The translations under genes were made by a program, and so were the position numbers. The notes beneath the pieces are model-generated. The model was not told the origin of the DNA. It was given only the letters and a program-made list of their open reading frames with translations, and did not search any database. From Roseateles_E cavernae (GTDB lineage Bacteria; Pseudomonadota; Gammaproteobacteria; Burkholderiales; Burkholderiaceae_C), in assembly GCF_040187885.1 (NCBI RefSeq), contig NZ_JBDPLH010000002.1, forward strand, positions 434,001-498,000: DNA of 64,000 bases, given 5' to 3'. Positions 36,379 through 44,904 of this stretch are shown piece by piece. Every line of letters begins with the position of its first letter. Position 1 is the first letter of the stretch.

Positions 36379-37347
36379 ATGAAGAAGTTCATGCTGGCTG
36401 GTCTGGCCACCGTTGCTGCCGGTGCTGTCTGGGCCGAGTACCCCGAGAAACCCGTCAACATCGTGGTGCCGTTCTCGGCCGGCGGCCCCACCGACAAGGT
36501 GGCGCGTGATCTGGCCGAGGCGCTGCGCAAGCCGCTGGGCGCCACCATCGTGATCGAGAACGTCGGCGGTGCCGGTGGCACGCTGGGTGCCACCAAGGTG
36601 GCCAAGGCCGCACCGGACGGCTATACGCTGCTGCTGCACCACATCAGCATGGCGACCTCGCCGGCCCTGTACCGCAATATGCAGTACAAGACCCTGGACG
36701 ACTTCGAGTACCTGGGCATGGTCAATGAAGTGCCGATGACCCTGATCGGCAAGCCCGGTCTGCCGGCCAACAACTATGCCGAGCTGACCAAGTGGCTGGA
36801 AGCCAACAAGGGCAAGGTCAATCTGGCCAATGCCGGCCTGGGCGCCGCCTCGCATCTGTGCGGCCTGCTGTTCCAGAGCGCCATCAAGATCGACATGACC
36901 ACGGTGCCTTACAAGGGCACGGGCCCGGCGATGACCGATCTGCTGGGCGGCCAGGTCGACATCATGTGCGACCAGACCACCAACACGACCAGCCAGATCG
37001 AGTCGGGCAAGGTCAAGGCCTTCGCCGTCACGACCACCAAGCGCCTGAACACGCCGGCGCTGGCCAAGCTGCCGACGCTGGACGAGTCCGGGCTGAAGGG
37101 CTTCAATGTGTCGATCTGGCACGGTGTTTACGCACCCAAGGGCACGCCCAAGGCCATCGTCGACAAGATCAACGCGGCGCTGAAGCTGGCACTGAAGGAT
37201 GCCGAGTTCGTCAAGCGTCAGGAAGCCCTTGGCGCCGTCGTCATCACCGACGGGCGTCTCAACGGCGCCGAGCACAAGAAGTTTGTCGAGGCCGAGATCA
37301 ATAAATGGGGCCCGGTCATCAAGGCCGCAGGTCAGTATGCTGATTGA
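36379..37347 (+). CDS. Bug/TctC-family periplasmic binding protein
   Basis: 322 residues from the ATG at 36379, six bases after a GAGG site; an ATG at 36373 is too close to it. Signal peptide 1-19 (ends VWA). YPEKPVNIVVPFSAGGPTDK and RKPLGATIVIENVGGAGG are the family ligand-loop signatures, and GLPANNYAELTKWL the hinge element. TctC proteins feed TctAB tripartite transporters with carboxylates or aromatic acids; no tctA or tctB is present here, so it is one of the many orphan Bug proteins of Burkholderiales. Ends at a strong terminator. Confidence 0.93.
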   Translation: MKKFMLAGLATVAAGAVWAEYPEKPVNIVVPFSAGGPTDKVARDLAEALRKPLGATIVIENVGGAGGTLGATKVAKAAPDGYTLLLHHISMATSPALYRNMQYKTLDDFEYLGMVNEVPMTLIGKPGLPANNYAELTKWLEANKGKVNLANAGLGAASHLCGLLFQSAIKIDMTTVPYKGTGPAMTDLLGGQVDIMCDQTTNTTSQIESGKVKAFAVTTTKRLNTPALAKLPTLDESGLKGFNVSIWHGVYAPKGTPKAIVDKINAALKLALKDAEFVKRQEALGAVVITDGRLNGAEHKKFVEAEINKWGPVIKAAGQYAD

Positions 37348-37373
37348 TTGATCGAGGCTGGCCTCGCATCAGG

Positions 37374-37397
37374 AAACCCGCCGCTCGGCGGGTTTTT
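37374..37397 (+). terminator. Rho-independent terminator after the TctC gene
   Basis: AAACCCGCC (37374-37382), GCTC loop, GGCGGGTTT (37387-37395), then further T to 37397. The A-run on the left gives a partial terminator for the convergent VOC gene too. Confidence 0.9.
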
Positions 37398-37402
37398 CCA
37401 TT

Positions 37403-37795
37403 TCAGCCCTTGGCGCGGCAGATCACCGCCAGCTTGTTGCCGTCCAGATCGCGGAAGTAGGCCAGATAGATATCGGGGCCGTAGACCTCGCGCAGACCCG
37501 GCGCGCCCTCGTTGGCGCCGCCGGCCGCCAGCGCGGCGGCGTGCACGGCCTGCACCTGCTCGCGGGTCTCGGCGGCCAGGGCCAGCATGCAGCCATTGCC
37601 CACCGTGGCCGGCCGGCCGTCGAAGGGCTTGCAGATCCACAAGGTCGAATTGGCCTCGGGCTGCGCGGCCGATTTGTAGCCGACCATGTTCTCGTCGGCA
37701 TAGCTGCGCTGCTGGCCCAGCGGGGCCAGCACGGCGTCGTAGAACAGGGCGGCACGACCGGGGTCGGTGGTGCCCAGGGTGGCATAGCTGATCAT
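37403..37795 (-). CDS. VOC-family (glyoxalase/bleomycin-resistance-like) protein
   Basis: 130 residues from the ATG at 37795, preceded by AGGAGG (the strongest ribosome site seen in this region). MISYATLGTTDPGRAALFYD is the N-terminal beta-alpha module, with family features DPGRAALFYDAVLAPLG and YGPDIYLAYFRDLDGNKLAV in the second half. These small metal-binding barrels act as lyases, dioxygenases or binding proteins; the reaction cannot be read. It lies upstream of no obvious partner; dtd is behind it on the same strand, 26 bases away. Confidence 0.88.
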   Translation of the reverse strand: MISYATLGTTDPGRAALFYDAVLAPLGQQRSYADENMVGYKSAAQPEANSTLWICKPFDGRPATVGNGCMLALAAETREQVQAVHAAALAAGGANEGAPGLREVYGPDIYLAYFRDLDGNKLAVICRAKG

Positions 37796-37821
37796 CGGCG
37801 TCCTCCTTGATGGTTTGTCGC

Positions 37822-38268
37822 TCACTGGATGCGCAGCGGGATGGTCACCGGGCCGTCGTTGAGCAGGCTGACCTGCATGTCCGCGCCGAACTCGCCGCCG
37901 GCCACCTCCGCATGCTGGCTGCGAGCGTAACTCAGGCAATGCTCGTAAAGCCGTCGTCCGAGCTCGGGCCGGGCCGCGCCGCTGAAGCTGGGGCGGTTGC
38001 CGCCGCTGGTGTCCGCCGCCAGCGTGAATTGCGAGACGATCAGCAGGCCGCCGCCGACGTCCTGCAGGCTCAGATTCATCTTGCCGGCGGCATCGCCGAA
38101 GATGCGCAGCTTCAGCACTTTGGCAATCAGCTTCTCGGCCAGCGCTTCGCTGTCTTCGGGCTCGGCACAGACCAGCAGCAGAATGCCGGGGCCGATCCGG
38201 CCGACGGTCTGGCCGGCCACATCGACCCGGGCCTCACTGACTCTTTGCAACACGGCGATCACGCTCAC
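37822..38268 (-). CDS. dtd: D-aminoacyl-tRNA deacylase Dtd
   Basis: 148 residues, the standard length. Dtd hydrolyses D-aminoacyl-tRNA (and Gly-tRNA-Ala) and so keeps D-amino acids out of protein. VSQFTLAADTSGGNRPSF is the first catalytic signature and LLNDGPVTIPL carries the cross-subunit Gly-cisPro motif. MSVIAVLQRVSEARVDV is the usual start. The ATG overlaps the stop of the CDF transporter gene (ATGA). It is relevant that the same genome takes up and degrades D-amino acids 15 kb away. Confidence 0.96.
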   Translation of the reverse strand: MSVIAVLQRVSEARVDVAGQTVGRIGPGILLLVCAEPEDSEALAEKLIAKVLKLRIFGDAAGKMNLSLQDVGGGLLIVSQFTLAADTSGGNRPSFSGAARPELGRRLYEHCLSYARSQHAEVAGGEFGADMQVSLLNDGPVTIPLRIQ

Positions 38269-39149
38269 TCCTTCTGATTTTCAAAATGGGCTTCGACATC
38301 CAGCGGCAGCAGCTGGATGCTGGCGCGCAGCCCCGGCACCGCCTCCATCAGCGCCTGCTCGACCGCATTGCGCAGCTCGGCCGCCCGACCCAGGGTCCAG
38401 GACGGGGGCATGTGCATATGCAGGTCGACAAAACGGCGCTGGCCGGCGGCCCGGGTGGCCACATGATCGAAGCGGACCGTCGCGTCGGCATAGCCGTCCA
38501 GCACCTGGCGGATGCTGGCCTGTGCCTCGGCATCGAGCGCCTCGTCCATCAGGCCGGCGCTCGAGTCGCGCACCAGGCGATAGCCCTCGCGCAGGATATT
38601 GCCCGCCACCAACAGGGCCAGCAGCGGGTCCAGCCACAGCCAGCCCGTCAGCAGCACGCCGATCAGGCCCAGCACGACGCCGGCCGAGGTCCAGACATCG
38701 GTGAACAGATGGCGGGCGTCGGCCTCCAGCGCGGCCGAGCGGTGCTGGCGCGCCTTCTTGAGCATGGCCCAGGCCAGTCCTCCATTGAGCGCCGAGCTGA
38801 GCACGGCCAGCGCCACACCCAGGCCTATGGCCTCGACCGGCTGCGGGTCCAGCAGCCGCTGCAGCGCCGCCCAGGCAATGCCCAGGCCGGCGGCAAGAAT
38901 CAGCACGCCCTCAAAGCCGCTGGAGAAGTACTCGGCCTTGTGGTGGCCGTAGGGGTGGTCGGCGTCGGGCGGGCGCGCCGCGATCGTCACCATCGCCAGC
39001 GCGAACAGGGCGCCGGCCAGATTGACCAGGGACTCCAGCGCATCGGCGGCCAGGCTGACCGAGCCGGTCCACCACCAGGCGGCGGTCTTCAAGATGATGG
39101 TGGCCAGGGCCACCGCCACCGAGAGCTTCAAATAGGCGCTGACTTGCAT
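38265..39149 (-). CDS. Cation diffusion facilitator (CDF) metal exporter
   Basis: 294 residues from the Met at 39149, preferred because MQVSAYLKLSVAVALAT starts the first helix region. Six membrane helices and a C-terminal ferredoxin-like domain (about 205-290). The helix 5 metal site is intact (HLFTD, H-x3-D). In helix 2 the usual D-S-L-V-D reads E-S-L-V-N, so half of the canonical tetrahedral site is changed and the metal may not be zinc. The HHKAEYFSSGFEG loop is typical. Its stop overlaps dtd; it is divergent from argB. Confidence 0.88.
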   Translation of the reverse strand: MQVSAYLKLSVAVALATIILKTAAWWWTGSVSLAADALESLVNLAGALFALAMVTIAARPPDADHPYGHHKAEYFSSGFEGVLILAAGLGIAWAALQRLLDPQPVEAIGLGVALAVLSSALNGGLAWAMLKKARQHRSAALEADARHLFTDVWTSAGVVLGLIGVLLTGWLWLDPLLALLVAGNILREGYRLVRDSSAGLMDEALDAEAQASIRQVLDGYADATVRFDHVATRAAGQRRFVDLHMHMPPSWTLGRAAELRNAVEQALMEAVPGLRASIQLLPLDVEAHFENQKE

Positions 39150-39226
39150 GCAGGCATTGTCGCGGCTGGGCCGGGCCCGGCCCCTACAATGAATTCGCTC
39201 CTCAACTTGCAGCGACAACCGACACC

Positions 39227-40159
39227 ATGAAGACCGAGCCCCCTGCTGCCGCTCTGCCGGCGCACCAGTTTGCCGATGTTTCGCATATCGCCCCGCGCGA
39301 CAAGGCCGAGATCCTGTCCCAGGCCCTGCCTTACATCCGTAAATTCCATGGCAAGACCATCGTCATCAAGTACGGCGGCAATGCGATGACCGACCCGGCC
39401 CTGCAGCAGGACTTTGCCGAGGACGTGGTGCTGCTGAAGCTGGTGGGGCTGAACCCGGTGGTCGTACACGGCGGCGGCCCGCAGATCGAGGGCGCTCTGA
39501 GCCGCCTGGGCAAGAAGGGCCAGTTCATCCAGGGCATGCGCGTCACCGACGAGGAGACCATGGAGGTGGTCGAGTGGGTGCTGGCCGGCCAGGTGCAGCA
39601 GGACATCGTCGGCCTGATCAATGTGGCCGGCGGCAAGGCCGTGGGCCTGACCGGCCGCGATGGCGGCATGATCCGCGCCCGCAAGCTGAAGATGGTGGAC
39701 AAGGACGATCCGAGCAAGGAGCACGATGTCGGCCAGGTCGGCGACATCGTCGCGATCGACCCCAGCGTCGTGAAGGCGCTGCAGGACGACCAGTTCATCC
39801 CGGTGATCAGCCCGATCGGCTTCGGCGAGGAGAACGAGAGCTACAACATCAATGCCGATGTCGTCGCCGGCAAGCTGGCCGAGGTGCTGAAGGCCGAGAA
39901 GCTGGTGCTGCTGACCAACACGCCGGGCGTGCTCGACAAGGCCGGCAATCTGCTGACCGACCTGAGCGCGCGCGAGATCGACGCGCTGTTCGCCGATGGC
40001 ACGCTGTCCGGCGGCATGCTGCCCAAGATCGCCTCGGCGCTGGATGCGGCCAAGAGCGGGGTCAACGCGGTCCACATCATCGACGGGCGGGTGCCGCATG
40101 CGATGCTGCTGGAGATCCTGTCCGATCAGGCTTATGGAACGATGATCCGGTCCCACTGA
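39227..40159 (+). CDS. argB: Acetylglutamate kinase
   Basis: 310 residues. ArgB phosphorylates N-acetylglutamate in the second step of arginine synthesis. GKTIVIKYGGNAMTDPALQ holds the phosphate-binding Lys and Gly-rich loop, NPVVVHGGGPQIEGAL the substrate loop and NINADVVAGKLAEVL the ATP site. The N-terminal helix before residue 25 is the extension found in hexameric arginine-inhibited enzymes. A -10-like TACAAT lies at 39185-39190. It is followed after one base by a HAD gene, a pairing usual in Burkholderiales. Confidence 0.96.
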   Translation: MKTEPPAAALPAHQFADVSHIAPRDKAEILSQALPYIRKFHGKTIVIKYGGNAMTDPALQQDFAEDVVLLKLVGLNPVVVHGGGPQIEGALSRLGKKGQFIQGMRVTDEETMEVVEWVLAGQVQQDIVGLINVAGGKAVGLTGRDGGMIRARKLKMVDKDDPSKEHDVGQVGDIVAIDPSVVKALQDDQFIPVISPIGFGEENESYNINADVVAGKLAEVLKAEKLVLLTNTPGVLDKAGNLLTDLSAREIDALFADGTLSGGMLPKIASALDAAKSGVNAVHIIDGRVPHAMLLEILSDQAYGTMIRSH

Positions 40160-40160
40160 G

Positions 40161-40847
40161 GTGAGCGGCAAGCGCCGGCCGGTCTGGCTGTTCGACCTCG
40201 ACAACACGGTCCACAACGCCTCGCACCATGTGTTCGGGGCGCTCAATGTGGCGATGACCGACTACATCGAGAGCCATGTCGGCGTCGAGCGCGCCGAGGC
40301 CAACCGGCTGCGTGCGCTCTACTGGGCCCGCTATGGGGCGACCCTGCTGGGCCTGGTGCGCCATCATGGCGTCAGCGTGCCGCATTTCCTGGCCGAAACC
40401 CATGCCCTGCCGGGGCTGGAGGACCTGGTTCACAGCCATGCCCATGATCTGGCGGCGCTCAGGCGCCTGCCGGGCCGCAAGATCCTGCTGACCAATGCGC
40501 CGGCCGCCTACGCGCGGCGGGTGCTGGTGGCGCTGGGTCTGCAGCGCTGCTTTGAGCGGGTCATCGGCTTCGAGGAGATGCGCATGTTCGGCGAGCACCG
40601 GCCCAAGCCCGATGCGCGGATGTTCCGCCATATCGCCGCCCGGCACCGCCTGCGCCTGGCCGACTGTGTGCTGGTCGAGGATACCTTGATCCATCAGAAG
40701 TCGGCCCGCTCGGTCGGCATGCAGACGGTCTGGATGCAGCGCTGGGCGCGCCAGGCCCTGCATGGCCCCGAAGCCAGCGCGCGGATGCGGCGCCGGCCGG
40801 CCTATGTGGGGCGCCGAATCGGCCAGCTTGGCAAGTTGCTGCGCTGA
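40161..40847 (+). CDS. HAD-family pyrimidine 5'-nucleotidase-like protein
   Basis: 228 residues starting with GTG at 40161, one base after the argB stop. Motif I is WLFDLDNTVHNA (nucleophile Asp and acid Asp), motif II KILLTNAP, motif III Lys followed by LADCVLVEDT. A small cap domain lies between motifs I and II. The fold matches the SDT1/PPM1 pyrimidine 5'-nucleotidase group, which dephosphorylates UMP/CMP-like molecules. Probably cotranscribed with argB; no functional link with arginine is obvious beyond pyrimidine/carbamoyl-phosphate metabolism. Confidence 0.9.
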   Translation: MSGKRRPVWLFDLDNTVHNASHHVFGALNVAMTDYIESHVGVERAEANRLRALYWARYGATLLGLVRHHGVSVPHFLAETHALPGLEDLVHSHAHDLAALRRLPGRKILLTNAPAAYARRVLVALGLQRCFERVIGFEEMRMFGEHRPKPDARMFRHIAARHRLRLADCVLVEDTLIHQKSARSVGMQTVWMQRWARQALHGPEASARMRRRPAYVGRRIGQLGKLLR

Positions 40848-40975
40848 ACGCCGCTTGGCAATCCCCAGAATCTTGCTGTTCCGGCGACACGACCACCCCC
40901 GCATGGGGGGAAGTTGCGGCTTGCGGCTGCAGGGTCTGGGCCGCAGAATGGCCCGGTCATTTGCCTGAGCCAGAT

Positions 40976-41644
40976 ATGCCCGACTTCTCCGTGCTGATTG
41001 TGGAAGATCAGGCCAGATTCCGCGATGCCTTCCAGCTCGCCCTGGCCAGTGTTCCCGATATCGAACTGCTGGGCATCGCGCCCGACCTGCCTCAGGGCCG
41101 CAAACTCTTTGACCAGACCCAGCCCGATGTGCTGCTGGTCGACCTGGACCTGCCCGGCGGCAGCGGCATCGAGCTGATACGCCATGCGGCGCAGACCCGG
41201 CCGCAATGCGATGTGATGGTGATCTCGGTCTTCGGCGACGAGCAGCATGTGCTGTCCAGCATCGAGGCCGGCGCCACCGGCTATCTGCTGAAGGACTCGC
41301 TGGCGCTGGACCTGGCCGGCCAGCTGCGCACGCTGCGCTCCGGCGGCAGCCCGATCAGCCCGGTGATCGCGCGGCGCCTGCTGCTGCGCCTGGCGCCCGG
41401 CGCCGGCTCGGCACCGGCCGTGCCGCTGCTGGAGGACGAGTCGGCGGTGGCGCTGTCCGAGCAGGAGTCGCGCGTGCTGCATCTGGCGGCCAAGGGTTTC
41501 ACCTTTGACGAGATCGCGCAATTCATGCAGGTCTCGCCGCACACGGTGATGACTTATGTGAAGCGCATCTACCGCAAGCTGCAGGTGCGCTCCAAGGTCG
41601 AGGCCATTTACGAGGCCCGCCGGCTGGGCTGGCTGCGCGACTAG
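40976..41644 (+). CDS. Orphan NarL/LuxR-type response regulator
   Basis: 222 residues from the ATG at 40976. The receiver (about 3-120) has VLIVEDQARFRDA, phospho-acceptor Asp in VLLVDLDLPGGSG, Ser in VISVFGDEQ and Lys in YLLKDSL. The output domain has the LuxR-type helix-turn-helix: LSEQESRVLHLAAKGFTFDE then MQVSPHTVMTYVKRIYRKL. There is no histidine kinase next to it; it sits between the HAD gene and slmA. The effective partner must be elsewhere. Confidence 0.92.
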   Translation: MPDFSVLIVEDQARFRDAFQLALASVPDIELLGIAPDLPQGRKLFDQTQPDVLLVDLDLPGGSGIELIRHAAQTRPQCDVMVISVFGDEQHVLSSIEAGATGYLLKDSLALDLAGQLRTLRSGGSPISPVIARRLLLRLAPGAGSAPAVPLLEDESAVALSEQESRVLHLAAKGFTFDEIAQFMQVSPHTVMTYVKRIYRKLQVRSKVEAIYEARRLGWLRD

Positions 41645-41701
41645 CCGGCGCGCGCGCGGCCTGTGCCAGAATCGGCGCAAACCTCCCGCCCGCACCGCTC
41701 G

Positions 41702-42361
41702 ATGCACGCATCCCCTACCGACATGACGGATCCCGCGCCCGGCGCCGCAGGCCTGGGCCATGGCGAGCCGGCCAGTCCGCGCAAGCGGCCGCGTCCCGGC
41801 GAGCGCCGTGTGCAGATCCTGCAGACCCTGGCCGGCATGCTGGAGCAGCCCGGCTCCGAGCGCATCACCACCGCCGCGCTGGCCGCCAAGCTGGAGGTCA
41901 GCGAGGCCGCGCTGTACCGGCATTTCGCCAGCAAGGCGCAGATGTTCGAGGGCCTGATCGAGTTCATCGAGAGCAGCGTGTTCACGCTGGTCACGCAGAT
42001 CACAGAGCGCGAAGGGTCAGGTCTTGCACAGGCGCAGAAGATTGTCTCGGTGCTGCTGCAGTTCGGCGAGCGCAACCCCGGCATGACCCGGGTGATGGTG
42101 GGCGATGCGCTGGTCTATGAGAACGAGCGCCTGGTGGCACGCATGAACCAGTTCTTCGACCGCATCGAATCCTCGCTGCGGCAATGCCTGCGGGCCGCCG
42201 CCGAAGCGGCCGGCTCCAGCACCCCGACCGTGCAGGCCAATGCCCAGGCCTCGGTGCTGGTCAGCTTCATCATCGGTCGGCTGCAGCGCTATGCGCGCTC
42301 GGGCTTCAAGCGCGCGCCCAGCGAGCAGCTGGAAGCGGCGCTGCGCATGCTGGCTGGCTGA
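41702..42361 (+). CDS. slmA: Nucleoid occlusion factor SlmA (TetR family)
   Basis: 219 residues; the start at 41702 is chosen, a Met seven codons on (41723) is possible. SlmA binds DNA over the nucleoid and blocks FtsZ assembly there. The TetR helix-turn-helix is ERITTAALAAKLEVSEAALY followed by RHFASKAQMFEGLIEFIESS, the exact SlmA phrase. The ligand domain (about 90-215) keeps FGERNPGMTRVMVGDALVYE. The first 25 residues are a Pro/Gly-rich extension. Position after argB is conserved in the order. Confidence 0.93.
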   Translation: MHASPTDMTDPAPGAAGLGHGEPASPRKRPRPGERRVQILQTLAGMLEQPGSERITTAALAAKLEVSEAALYRHFASKAQMFEGLIEFIESSVFTLVTQITEREGSGLAQAQKIVSVLLQFGERNPGMTRVMVGDALVYENERLVARMNQFFDRIESSLRQCLRAAAEAAGSSTPTVQANAQASVLVSFIIGRLQRYARSGFKRAPSEQLEAALRMLAG

Positions 42362-42404
42362 GCTGGCCGGCGGCCCGCCGGCTGCCCCAGTAAACTGCGG
42401 GCCT

Positions 42405-43328
42405 ATGTCTGCAGTCGAACACCTGATCGCGCGCGCCGAGGCGCTGCTTGGCCGGCTTGAAGCCGTCTTGCCCCAGCCCTTGATGGCGCCCGACTGGGCG
42501 GCGTCGGTGGCGTTCCGCTACCGCAAACGCAATGGCCGTCCGCAGCTGGAGCCGGTGCGCCATGTTGCCCCTATCCGCCTGCAGGACCTGAAAGAGGTCG
42601 AGGCGCAGAAGGAGAAGCTGCTGCGCAATACCGAGCAGTTCGTCGCCGGCCGACCCGCCAACAATGTGCTGCTGACCGGCGCCCGCGGCACCGGCAAAAG
42701 CTCGCTGATCAAAGCCTGCCTGAATGAGTTTGCCGATCGCGGGCTGCGCCTGATCGAGGTCGACAAGAGCGATCTGGTCGAGCTGCCGGATCTGGTCGAT
42801 CTGGTGGCCGAGCGGCTCGAGCGTTTCGTGATCTTCTGCGACGACCTGTCGTTCGACGAGGGCGAGCTGGGCTACAAGGCGCTGAAGTCCATGCTGGATG
42901 GCTCGGTCTCGGTGGCCGGCGACAACGTGCTGATCTACGCCACCAGCAACCGCCGCCATCTGCTGCCCGAACAGATGAAGGACAACCTGGCCGTCAAGTA
43001 CGACGAGAACGGCGAGCTGCATCCCGGCGAGGCGATCGAGGAGAAGATCTCGCTGTCCGAGCGCTTCGGCCTGTGGGTCAGCTTCTATCCCTTCAGCCAG
43101 CAGGAATATCTGGAGATCTGTGCCCAGTGGCAGCGCTACCACGGCATGGACGAGGCGCAGATCGCGACCAGCCGCCAGAGCGCGCTGGTCTGGGCGCTGG
43201 AGCGCGGCTCGCGCTCGGGCCGGGTGGCCTACCAGTTCGCCCGTGATCTGGCCGGTCGGGGACAGCTCGAATCCTTGCCGCCCCGCGCGATCCATGGCGA
43301 TGCACCGGAGGGCCTGGACCATGTCTGA
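42405..43328 (+). CDS. DUF815-family AAA+-like ATPase
   Basis: 307 residues, start at 42405 after a -10-like TAAACT. The P-loop is LLTGARGTGKSS and Walker B is FVIFCDDLSFDEGE, followed by a sensor region VLIYATSNRRHLLPE. The family DUF815 is an AAA+-type nucleotide-binding protein of unknown role, found beside mutT in many proteobacteria. No membrane segment. Its end overlaps the mutT start by eight bases, so the two are coupled. Confidence 0.9.
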   Translation: MSAVEHLIARAEALLGRLEAVLPQPLMAPDWAASVAFRYRKRNGRPQLEPVRHVAPIRLQDLKEVEAQKEKLLRNTEQFVAGRPANNVLLTGARGTGKSSLIKACLNEFADRGLRLIEVDKSDLVELPDLVDLVAERLERFVIFCDDLSFDEGELGYKALKSMLDGSVSVAGDNVLIYATSNRRHLLPEQMKDNLAVKYDENGELHPGEAIEEKISLSERFGLWVSFYPFSQQEYLEICAQWQRYHGMDEAQIATSRQSALVWALERGSRSGRVAYQFARDLAGRGQLESLPPRAIHGDAPEGLDHV

Positions 43329-43773
43329 GCCGATGCTGGAAAGACAGCCGGTGGATGTGGCGGTCGGCGTGCTGGTCGAGCGCGATGCGCAGGGCCGGGA
43401 AGGGCGCTTCCTGCTGACCTCGCGACCCGAGGGCAAGGTCTATGCCGGCTACTGGGAGTTTCCGGGCGGCAAGCTGGAGGCCGGCGAGAGCGTCGAGCAG
43501 GCGCTCAAGCGCGAGCTGCACGAGGAGCTGGGCATCACGATAGGCGCGGCCCACCCCTGGAAGATCGAGCTGATGGACTATCCCCATGCCCGCGTGCGCC
43601 TGCATTTCTGCAAGGTGTTCGACTGGAGCGGCGAGTTCGAGATGCGCGAGCAGCAGGCGATGGCCTGGCAGGCGCTGCCGGTGCAGATGCAGCCGGTGCT
43701 GCCGGGCACGATTCCGGTGCTGCAGTGGTTCGCCGCCGAGCGCGGCCACGAGGGCCCCACCCATCTGGGCTGA
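43321..43773 (+). CDS. mutT: 8-oxo-dGTP diphosphatase MutT (Nudix)
   Basis: 150 residues. MutT removes oxidised dGTP from the nucleotide pool. The Nudix box is GGKLEAGESVEQALKRELHE followed by ELGI, which fits GX5EX7REUXEEXGU. It is preceded by VYAGYWEFPGGK, the MutT-specific WEFPGGK phrase. GSFEVA-like changes are absent, so activity is expected. It overlaps the DUF815 gene and is 13 bases from hisI, giving a compact operon. Confidence 0.92.
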   Translation: MSEPMLERQPVDVAVGVLVERDAQGREGRFLLTSRPEGKVYAGYWEFPGGKLEAGESVEQALKRELHEELGITIGAAHPWKIELMDYPHARVRLHFCKVFDWSGEFEMREQQAMAWQALPVQMQPVLPGTIPVLQWFAAERGHEGPTHLG

Positions 43774-43786
43774 GTACACTGTGACC

Positions 43787-44176
43787 ATGAACTGGTTGGA
43801 TCAAATCAAGTGGGACGCCGCCGGTCTGGTGCCGGTGATCGCCCAGGAGAAGGACAGCGGCGATGTGCTGATGTTCGCCTGGATGAACCGCGAGGCCTTG
43901 CAGCGCACCGCTGAGCTGGGCCAGGCGGTCTACTGGAGCCGCTCGCGCAACAGGCTTTGGCACAAGGGCGAGGAGTCCGGCCATCTGCAGATCGTCCATG
44001 AGCTGCGCATGGACTGCGACAACGACGTGCTGCTGCTGAAGATCACCCAGCAGGGACATGAGCCCGGCATCGCCTGCCACACCGGCCGCCACAGCTGCTT
44101 TTTCCAGCTCTATCAGGACGGTGTCTGGCACAGCGTCGAGCCGGTGCTGAAGGATCCGGAGAGCATCTACCAATGA
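43787..44176 (+). CDS. hisI: Phosphoribosyl-AMP cyclohydrolase
   Basis: 129 residues. HisI opens the purine ring of PR-AMP in the third step of histidine synthesis. LMFAWMNREALQRTAELGQA and VYWSRSRNRLWHKGEESGH are family signatures; MDCDNDVLLLKI and CHTGRHSCFF provide the zinc Cys and metal-binding residues. It is the stand-alone form (not fused to HisE), as usual in Betaproteobacteria. It overlaps hisE by four bases. The rest of the his operon would lie upstream in many relatives but is not in this window. Confidence 0.97.
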   Translation: MNWLDQIKWDAAGLVPVIAQEKDSGDVLMFAWMNREALQRTAELGQAVYWSRSRNRLWHKGEESGHLQIVHELRMDCDNDVLLLKITQQGHEPGIACHTGRHSCFFQLYQDGVWHSVEPVLKDPESIYQ

Positions 44177-44511
44177 GCGATAGCGACAGCCTGGCCAAAC
44201 TCGCGGCGGTGATCGAGTCCCGCAAGCCGGCCAACGGGGGCGACCCCGGCGCCAGCTATGTGGCCAAACTCTTCGACAAGGGCACCGACGCGATCCTGAA
44301 GAAGATCGGCGAAGAGGCCACCGAGCTGGTGATGGCGGCCAAGGACGGCGACGCGCAGAAGATCGTCTACGAGACCGCCGATCTGTGGTTCCACTCGATG
44401 ATTGCGCTGGCCCAGTTCGGGCTCAAGCCGGCCGATGTGCTGGCCGAGCTGGAGCGGCGCGAGGGCCTGTCGGGCCTGCAGGAGTTTGCACAACGCACAG
44501 GGAAGGGCTGA
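44173..44511 (+). CDS. hisE: Phosphoribosyl-ATP pyrophosphohydrolase
   Basis: 112 residues. HisE removes pyrophosphate from PR-ATP (second step of histidine synthesis). It has the all-alpha MazG-like fold: SYVAKLFDKGTDAILKKIGE followed by EATELVMAAKDGD with the metal-binding E-E-x-x-E pattern, and YETADLWFHSMIALAQFGLK. Overlap with hisI is ATGA. The DUF4870-type gene begins three bases after its stop. Confidence 0.97.
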   Translation: MSDSDSLAKLAAVIESRKPANGGDPGASYVAKLFDKGTDAILKKIGEEATELVMAAKDGDAQKIVYETADLWFHSMIALAQFGLKPADVLAELERREGLSGLQEFAQRTGKG

Positions 44512-44514
44512 GTC

Positions 44515-44904
44515 ATGAACCAGACGGTCGAGACGGTGGTGCTGGACCCGGCGCGCGCGCAAAGCCTGCGCAGCATCGGCATCGTCAGCTACATCCTGCA
44601 CACCATTGTCGCGGTCGGCGCGGTGCTGCCCGGTGTGCAGGCCAGCGTGCTGCTGCTGATCGTGGCGGTCATCATCGACCTGGTCAAGCGCGACGAGGCC
44701 GCCGGCACCTGGCAGGCCTCGCACTTCAGCTGGCGCCTGCGCAGCGTGGTCTGGGCCGGTGTGCTGTATGCGCTGACCCTGCCGCTGTGGTTTCTGTTCC
44801 TGATCCCGGGCTGGATCGCCTGGGCCCTGATCTCGATCTGGTTCCTCTACCGCATTGTGCGCGGCTGGACCACGATGAATGCCAATCAAGCGATGCCGCG
44901 ATGA
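44515..44904 (+). CDS. DUF4870-like small membrane protein
   Basis: 129 residues with about three membrane helices (IGIVSYILHTIVAVGAVLPG, ASVLLLIVAVIIDLVKRDEA, VLYALTLPLWFLFLIPGWIA). The sequence DEAAGTWQASHFSWRLRS between helices is the DUF4870/YtxC-like hallmark of a conserved Burkholderiales membrane protein of unknown role. It sits between hisE and the HIT gene and overlaps the latter by ATGA, so it belongs to the operon. Confidence 0.87.
   Translation: MNQTVETVVLDPARAQSLRSIGIVSYILHTIVAVGAVLPGVQASVLLLIVAVIIDLVKRDEAAGTWQASHFSWRLRSVVWAGVLYALTLPLWFLFLIPGWIAWALISIWFLYRIVRGWTTMNANQAMPR

Noticed and set aside
39157..39190. TTGTCG and TACAAT considered as a full argB promoter
   Set aside because: The spacer would be 22 bases; only the -10-like part is credible.
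40896..40909. CCCCC-GCAT-GGGGG hairpin considered as a terminator before the response regulator
   Set aside because: A five-base stem with no T-tract is too weak to call.
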